A stretch of 19,978 nucleotides of DNA, from NCBI GenBank assembly GCA_937952925.1, contig CALFYA010000198.1, positions 1 to 19,978 on the forward strand, in the 5' to 3' direction. Positions 16,077 to 19,978 of this stretch are shown piece by piece. This DNA is from an uncultured Moraxellaceae bacterium (GTDB lineage: Bacteria; Pseudomonadota; Gammaproteobacteria; Pseudomonadales; Moraxellaceae). Positions within the stretch are counted from its first letter, which is position 1. Every line of letters begins with the position of its first letter. A model generated the notes under the pieces. It was not told the DNA's origin, did no database searches, and saw nothing but the letters and a program-made list of their open reading frames with translations. The position numbers were made by a program, and so were the translations under genes.

Positions 16077-16844
16077 ATGCGCCCTGTGGTGTTGTGTTTT
16101 TCGGGTTTAGATCCTTCAGGTGGTGCAGGATTACAGGCCGATATTGAAGCCATTGGCCAAAGTGGTAGCCATGCCGCGATTGCGTGCACTGCTCTCACCA
16201 TCCAAGACTCGCAGCAGGTCTACGGATTTGACACCGTCTCCCCTGCGCTATTGCGTGCACAGGCTCAAGCGGTATTGGCCGATCTACCGGTTGCAGCGTT
16301 TAAATCAGGCATGCTCGGCAGTACCGACAATATTGACGTGGTCGCGGATCTGATCCGCACACATGCCCAAATTCCTTATGTGCTTGATCCGGTGCTGGTG
16401 GCCAATAGTGGCGGCAGTTTGGGCGATCCCGCCACACTGGTGGCAGCGTTTCGCCAGTTGATTCCGTTGGCGAGCGTGATCACGCCCAATACCGTCGAAT
16501 TGCGTAGCCTGACGGGTGAGCAAGATCTGGCAACTGCAACCGCCAAGCTGTTTGAATACGGTGCAAAAGCGGTATTGGTCAAAGGGGCGCACGAACACGA
16601 AGCGGATCGGATTCGTCATTGGCTGTGGGTCGATGGCGTGTGTGTGGCGCAATCGGTGTGGCCTCGCCTACAAGGCGAGTTTCATGGTTCGGGTTGTAGC
16701 TTGGCGAGTCATCTCGCAGGCCATCTGGCTCAAGGCTTGACGCTCAAGGATGCCGTACAACGCAGTGAACTGTGGCTACATCGCACGCTGATCTATGCAG
16801 ATGAGCCGCATGTGGATGGGCAAAAAATCCCCAAACGTTTTTAG
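16077..16844 (+). CDS. thiD: Hydroxymethylpyrimidine/phosphomethylpyrimidine kinase ThiD
   Basis: ThiD phosphorylates the pyrimidine half of thiamine twice (HMP to HMP-P to HMP-PP). The 255-residue ribokinase-fold protein begins with VLCFSGLDPSGGAGLQAD (about 5-22), has FKSGMLGS (75-82), DPVLVANSG (104-112), the TPNTVELRSLTG block and the anion hole HGSGCSLAS (203-211). ATG 16077 is preceded by AAGGAG at 7 bases. The frame is open slightly further upstream inside hemJ, but that start lacks support. Pyridoxal kinases of the PdxK/ThiD type are close relatives and a dual role cannot be excluded. It lies directly behind hemJ. Confidence 0.95.
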   Translation: MRPVVLCFSGLDPSGGAGLQADIEAIGQSGSHAAIACTALTIQDSQQVYGFDTVSPALLRAQAQAVLADLPVAAFKSGMLGSTDNIDVVADLIRTHAQIPYVLDPVLVANSGGSLGDPATLVAAFRQLIPLASVITPNTVELRSLTGEQDLATATAKLFEYGAKAVLVKGAHEHEADRIRHWLWVDGVCVAQSVWPRLQGEFHGSGCSLASHLAGHLAQGLTLKDAVQRSELWLHRTLIYADEPHVDGQKIPKRF

Positions 16845-16874
16845 CTGTCATTCTCAGCATGGCGAGAATGACAG
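16845..16874. terminator. Hairpin between convergent thiD and OsmC genes
   Basis: Perfect 11-bp inverted repeat CTGTCATTCTC / GAGAATGACAG with an 8-base loop, directly after the thiD stop and 51 bases from the convergent OsmC stop. Its position suggests a bidirectional terminator. The T-tract on either strand is poor, so a dispersed REP-like element of the GTCATTC...GAATGAC type is an alternative. Confidence 0.55.
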
Positions 16875-16924
16875 GTGTTTGCCTGTGCGCAGTTGATTGA
16901 TCAACATGCTCACGATGCAGCAAC

Positions 16925-17362
16925 TTATTCTGCGACCGCAGGTGCTGCTTCGACAATTTCAAACGAATGGGTAATCTCTACTCCGCCAGTGCTGAGCATC
17001 CGGCTGGCTGAGCAATAGGTTTCCGAGGATAGATGCAAGGCTTTTTCGACCTGCTTTTCTTTGACACCACGCCCAGTCACCACAAAATGCAGATGGATTT
17101 TGGTAAACACTGCAGGGATGCTGTCGGCGCGTTCGGCCTTGAGCTGGCACTGCACGTCGGTGACATCCTGACGCGCTTTTTTCAAAATGGTGACCACATC
17201 AAACGATGCACAGCCACCCAAACCCATCAAGATCAGTTCCATTGGGCGTGAACCACGGTTTTGACCGCCGTATTCGGGCGAGCCATCCATCACCACCTGA
17301 TGGCCACTGCTCGCCGTGGCTTCAAAAGCGACACCATCGAGCCACTTGACTGTCGATTGCAT
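16925..17362 (-). CDS. OsmC family peroxiredoxin-like protein
   Basis: This 145-residue protein has the OsmC/Ohr fold signature with the two redox cysteines, Cys51 in MGLGGCASFDVV and Cys117 in SSETYCSASRML. Such proteins reduce organic peroxides, or act as uncharacterised homologues of the YhfA type. The short RPMELILMGLGGC segment favours the OsmC/YhfA branch over Ohr. ATG 17362 has GGAG 6 bases upstream. The gene is divergent from the vfr-like gene, the same neighbourhood I recall in Pseudomonas aeruginosa (PA0652-PA0653). That supports both calls and hints at cAMP-linked control. A palindrome at 17398-17422 may be its operator. Confidence 0.92.
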   Translation of the reverse strand: MQSTVKWLDGVAFEATASSGHQVVMDGSPEYGGQNRGSRPMELILMGLGGCASFDVVTILKKARQDVTDVQCQLKAERADSIPAVFTKIHLHFVVTGRGVKEKQVEKALHLSSETYCSASRMLSTGGVEITHSFEIVEAAPAVAE

Positions 17363-17397
17363 TGCAACTCCTGCATGAACTCGTTAGAGTAAAAAGA

Positions 17398-17422
17398 CCT
17401 GTAACCCTAGCATATTTACAGG
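17398..17422. promoter_or_regulatory. Palindrome in the OsmC-vfr divergent intergenic region
   Basis: CCTGTAA (17398-17404) and TTACAGG (17416-17422) form a perfect 7-bp inverted repeat with an 11-base spacer. On the minus strand the spacer contains TATGCT, a possible -10 box for the OsmC gene, so a bound protein would block that promoter. It is not the TGTGA-N6-TCACA site of Crp/Vfr. Confidence 0.4.
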
Positions 17423-17502
17423 ATCAAAATGAACGTTGACCATGTGACGGACGCTGTTGTCTCTCGCAGAGGATTCCTTAAGTCGAACCGCTGGATGCCG
17501 CT

Positions 17503-18180
17503 ATGTATGCTTCTTCGCACGCCCACAGTGCCAAATCACTGTTCCGCTACGCCCACCTACCGGCGCATGTGACTCCATCCATCAAAATTTTGTTGGATCA
17601 CGCCCAGATTCGCACTTATCCGCCGCGCAATTCGATTGTGCATGCGGGTGATACGTCTGCGTCACTGTTTTTTATCCTCAAAGGCTCGGTCTCGATTATT
17701 GTCGAGGAAGAAGACAAACGTGAGATTGTGGTGGCCTACCTCAATGCCGGCGACTTCTTTGGTGAGATGGGCTTGTTTGAAGACCAACCACACCGCACCG
17801 CTTGGGTACGTTCACGCACGGTTTGTGAGCTTGCCGAAATCAGCTATGACAAGTTTCACGAACTTGCTCGTATCTATCCCGATTTGACCTTTGCTGTGTT
17901 TGCGCAAATGTCACTGCGCCTGAAAAAAACCACGCGCAAAGTCACCGACTTGGCCTTTTTGGATGTGACCGGTCGGATTGCCCGTTGTCTGCTCGACCTC
18001 GCCGGCCAACCGGACACCATGCGCTTGGCCGAAGGTCGCCAGATCCGCATCACCCGTCAAGAAATTGGCCGCTTGGTGGGTTGCTCGCGGGAGATGGTGG
18101 GACGCGTCCTCAAATCGCTCGAAGAGCAAGGCATGATTCGTTGTAATGGCAAGGCGATTTTGATCTACGATCCCACCTAA
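17503..18180 (+). CDS. vfr: Crp/Vfr-type cAMP-responsive transcription regulator
   Basis: This is a 225-residue CRP/FNR-family regulator. The N-terminal beta-barrel has FFILKGSVSIIVEEED and the cAMP-binding cassette GDFFGEMGLFEDQPHRTAWV (83-102), in which Glu88 and Arg98 with Thr99 take the places of CRP Glu72 and Arg82-Ser83. The C-terminal winged helix has ITRQEIGRLVGCSREMVGR (183-201), identical in pattern to Vfr and CRP, and LAFLDVTGRIAR precedes it. It should bind cAMP and TGTGA-type half-sites and control many genes. The N-terminus is about 10 residues longer than P. aeruginosa Vfr. A stop codon lies 8 codons upstream of the ATG. The ribosome site is weak (GGATG). A strong hairpin terminator follows. 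Confidence 0.95.
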   Translation: MYASSHAHSAKSLFRYAHLPAHVTPSIKILLDHAQIRTYPPRNSIVHAGDTSASLFFILKGSVSIIVEEEDKREIVVAYLNAGDFFGEMGLFEDQPHRTAWVRSRTVCELAEISYDKFHELARIYPDLTFAVFAQMSLRLKKTTRKVTDLAFLDVTGRIARCLLDLAGQPDTMRLAEGRQIRITRQEIGRLVGCSREMVGRVLKSLEEQGMIRCNGKAILIYDPT

Positions 18181-18192
18181 GCGCTGACGACG

Positions 18193-18226
18193 ATGGCAAG
18201 CCTAAGGCTAGGCTTGCCATACTTTT
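18193..18226 (+). terminator. Rho-independent terminator of the vfr-like gene
   Basis: Perfect 12-bp stem ATGGCAAGCCTA / TAGGCTTGCCAT with a 4-base loop (18193-18220), followed by ACTTTT. It starts 12 bases after the stop codon. Confidence 0.88.
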
Positions 18227-18239
18227 GTGAGTTTTACTT

Positions 18240-18368
18240 CAAGATTGACCACACAATAATTGTCTAACAAAACAGTGCTGCCCCCCGATCAGTTGATCCC
18301 ATACAAGATTTTAGTAATCCGCGCAAGATTTGATCAGCACAAAGATTTTTACATGCCACTCACGATTT
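18240..18368 (+). repeat. Phased short direct repeats upstream of the wax synthase promoter
   Basis: Copies of CAAGATTT or close variants occur at 18240 (CAAGATTG), 18304, 18324, 18340 (CAAAGATTT) and 18361 (CACGATTT). The last four are spaced 20, 16-17 and 20-21 bases, about two helical turns, and end against the candidate -35 box. The inverted arms CATGCC (18352-18357) and GGCATG (18371-18376) overlap the last copy and the -35 box. Together this could be a regulator-binding array. The rest of the 339-base gap shows no gene. Confidence 0.45.
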
Positions 18369-18396
18369 TTGGCATGGTCAATGCTACGACTATGCT
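18369..18396 (+). promoter_or_regulatory. Sigma-70-type promoter of the wax ester synthase gene
   Basis: TTGGCA (18369-18374) and TATGCT (18391-18396) are separated by 16 bases and match five and four of six consensus positions. TATAGT at 18395-18400 is an alternative -10. A start near 18403 would leave a leader of about 115 bases containing a hairpin. Confidence 0.5.
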
Positions 18397-18413
18397 ATAG
18401 TGGCGGCAATGTA

Positions 18414-18466
18414 GATTGTCTGACAGATCATTGATGACATGACGTGCCAAGCGGTGCCAGACAATC
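18414..18466 (+). other. Inverted repeat in the wax synthase leader
   Basis: GATTGTCTG (18414-18422) and CAGACAATC (18458-18466) are perfect 9-bp arms around 35 bases. In RNA this would form a stem about 54 bases before the start codon. I do not recognise a known riboswitch. Confidence 0.4.
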
Positions 18467-18519
18467 GAGAATTCCTTGCTTTTGTTGTTTATTTTCCCTT
18501 TTGAGAGAGGTTTGCCCGC

Positions 18520-19890
18520 ATGCGTGCACTCAGCCCGATTGATATGCTGTTTTTAACGCTGGAAAAACGCCAGCAGCCGATGCACGTCGGTGGCCTGTTT
18601 TTATTCCGTATCCCCCCCAATGCGCCAGCCGACTATGTCCACCAGTTGGTGCAAGATATTCGCAACTCCCGCGCCATTCCTGTTCCTCCGTTTAACCAAG
18701 TGTTGAATGGCATGTTTTGGGATGAAGACGACGAGTTTGATATCGACCAACATTTCCGTCATATCTCACTGCCCCGCCCCGGTCGGATTCGTGAACTGCT
18801 GATCTATATCTCCCAAGAACACTCCGCACTGATCGACCGCGCCAAGCCGTTGTGGGAATGTCATATCATCGAAGGCATTGAAGACAACCGTTTCGCCATG
18901 TATTTCAAAATGCACCACGCGATGGTCGATGGGATTGCAGGCATGCGCTTGCTGGAAAAATCGCTGTCGCACTCGCCCACCGACAAACGCATCGTGCCGT
19001 TGTGGGCGGTCAAAAATAATAAACTCAAAAAACCTGCGACCAATCCGATTAGCAAAACCGCCAAACTCGTCGGCTTGCTGTCTGAGCAAGTGCACACCGC
19101 ACCCACCGTGACCCGTGAAGTGGTCAATGCCATCCGCGAACTGCGCAGCAACCCTGATTATGTATCGGCCTTCCAAGCGCCACGCTCGATCTTAAACCAA
19201 CCGGTATCGGCTTCACGCCGTTTTGCTGCACAGTCGTATGCGCTGCCACGTCTGCGGGATGTTGCCAAAAAGCTCGGCGTGACCATCAATGATATGGTGC
19301 TGGCGATTTGCTCCGGTGCGATGCGCTCATATTTGCTCAATCAACGCGCGCTGCCGAAAAAACCGTTGATTGCGATGGTGCCCATCTCGCTACGCAAAGA
19401 CGATACCGATAGCGGCAACCAAATCTCGATGATTTTGGCTAACCTTGCCACCCACAAAGCTGATCCGATGGAACGCTTGGCGATGATCCGTCGTAGTGTC
19501 ATCAATGCCAAAGACCGCTTTAGCCGGATGTCTAAAACTGAAATTATCAATTACAGTGGGATTGTCTATTCGGTGGCGGGGCTTAATCTGGTGACGGGCG
19601 TGTTGCCCAAGCTGCAAGCCTTTAACTTGGTGATCTCCAACGTACCCGGCCCGCGTGAAGCCTTGTATTGGAATGGCGCGCAGCTTGATGCGCTGTATCC
19701 AGTATCGATTGTGCTCGATGGTCAAGCCATGAACATCACGCTCACGAGCTATATGGACAAACTCGAAGTCGGTATTATTGCGTGTCGTAAAACCTTGCCA
19801 CGCATTCAAAGCTTGCTGAACTTGCTCGAAGAAGAGATTCAGACCTTTGAGCAACTGACTGCGCATATGCCTGATCCTGAACACGCTTAA
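18520..19890 (+). CDS. atfA: Wax ester synthase/acyl-CoA:diacylglycerol acyltransferase (WS/DGAT)
   Basis: The enzyme joins acyl-CoA to fatty alcohols or diacylglycerol to make wax esters and triacylglycerol, stored as lipid inclusions at the inner face of the membrane. The 456-residue protein has the active-site motif HHAMVDG (132-138) and the N-terminal block LEKRQQPMHVGGLFLF. It also has PLWECHIIEG (110-119), NDMVLAICSGAMR and the C-terminal ISNVPGPREALYWNGAQLD. It aligns in memory with Acinetobacter baylyi AtfA (458 residues) throughout, with HH at the same positions. ATG 18520 is preceded by GAGAGAGG at slightly long spacing. It is a single-gene unit with its own leader and terminator. 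The preceding region holds repeats that may control it. Confidence 0.97.
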   Translation: MRALSPIDMLFLTLEKRQQPMHVGGLFLFRIPPNAPADYVHQLVQDIRNSRAIPVPPFNQVLNGMFWDEDDEFDIDQHFRHISLPRPGRIRELLIYISQEHSALIDRAKPLWECHIIEGIEDNRFAMYFKMHHAMVDGIAGMRLLEKSLSHSPTDKRIVPLWAVKNNKLKKPATNPISKTAKLVGLLSEQVHTAPTVTREVVNAIRELRSNPDYVSAFQAPRSILNQPVSASRRFAAQSYALPRLRDVAKKLGVTINDMVLAICSGAMRSYLLNQRALPKKPLIAMVPISLRKDDTDSGNQISMILANLATHKADPMERLAMIRRSVINAKDRFSRMSKTEIINYSGIVYSVAGLNLVTGVLPKLQAFNLVISNVPGPREALYWNGAQLDALYPVSIVLDGQAMNITLTSYMDKLEVGIIACRKTLPRIQSLLNLLEEEIQTFEQLTAHMPDPEHA

Positions 19891-19942
19891 GCCCAGCAAA
19901 TCTCAAAAGCCTTCCTGATGGAATAATGCCGGTCAGTTAAGA

Positions 19943-19975
19943 AAAACACCGCAGTCAATGAGGCTGCGGTGTTTT
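19943..19975. terminator. Bidirectional Rho-independent terminator
   Basis: Arms AAAACACCGCAG (19943-19954) and CTGCGGTGTTTT (19964-19975) form a perfect 12-bp stem with a 9-base loop, A-rich on one side and T-rich on the other. It ends the wax synthase transcript and would also stop a convergent gene beyond the window. Confidence 0.88.
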
Positions 19976-19978
19976 AAT

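Noticed and set aside
17363..17502. Crp/Vfr autoregulatory site (a TGTGAC at about 17444)
   Set aside because: Only one half-site is present. The matching TCACA arm is missing at the required spacing.

Overview
The window looks like chromosomal DNA of a gammaproteobacterium, most probably of the Moraxellaceae (Acinetobacter relatives). The best indicators are a wax ester synthase/diacylglycerol acyltransferase that matches the Acinetobacter AtfA type along its whole length as I recall it, a Vfr-type cAMP receptor protein beside an OsmC-family gene, an adjacent fabA-fabB pair, a 507-residue class I fumarase and a GTP-dependent PEP carboxykinase. From about 3.6 kb onward the base composition is balanced. 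The first 3.6 kb is visibly more AT-rich (for example 17 G+C in the 60 bases 2641-2700). The assignment rests on remembered family sequences, not on a search.

Layout. Positions 1-3553 (minus strand) hold a tightly packed, AT-rich cassette of three envelope-protein genes: a four-helix membrane protein with a cytoplasmic part, a single-pass protein with a periplasmic von Willebrand A-like domain, and a four-helix protein with a very long coiled-coil tail that leaves the window. I do not recognise this set as a named system, and it is the main candidate for something undescribed. Next comes groES-groEL (3717-5679, minus), with a strong terminator, a sigma-32-like promoter and a leader hairpin. 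Then come a metallophosphoesterase and an overlapping YegS/diacylglycerol-kinase-like gene (5874-7632, minus).

The middle carries central metabolism on the plus strand: pckG (7844-9676) and fumA (9811-11334), each with its own terminator. An EcsC-family gene and a PdxI/YdbC-like aldo/keto reductase follow on the minus strand (11494-13555). Divergent from the reductase is the plus-strand run fabA, fabB, hemJ, thiD (13705-16844), which serves unsaturated fatty acid, heme and thiamine synthesis.

At the right are a minus-strand OsmC-family gene, a divergent vfr-like regulator (17503-18180), a 339-base regulatory region with phased repeats, and the wax ester synthase gene (18520-19890) with a bidirectional terminator at the window edge.

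How the genes fit together. PckG and fumarase support carbon flow through the TCA cycle and gluconeogenesis. FabA and FabB set the supply of unsaturated acyl chains. The wax synthase stores excess acyl-CoA as neutral lipid. The adjacent Crp/Vfr-type regulator may link some of this to cAMP, which is inference. No tRNA, rRNA, CRISPR array, transposase or integrase was seen.
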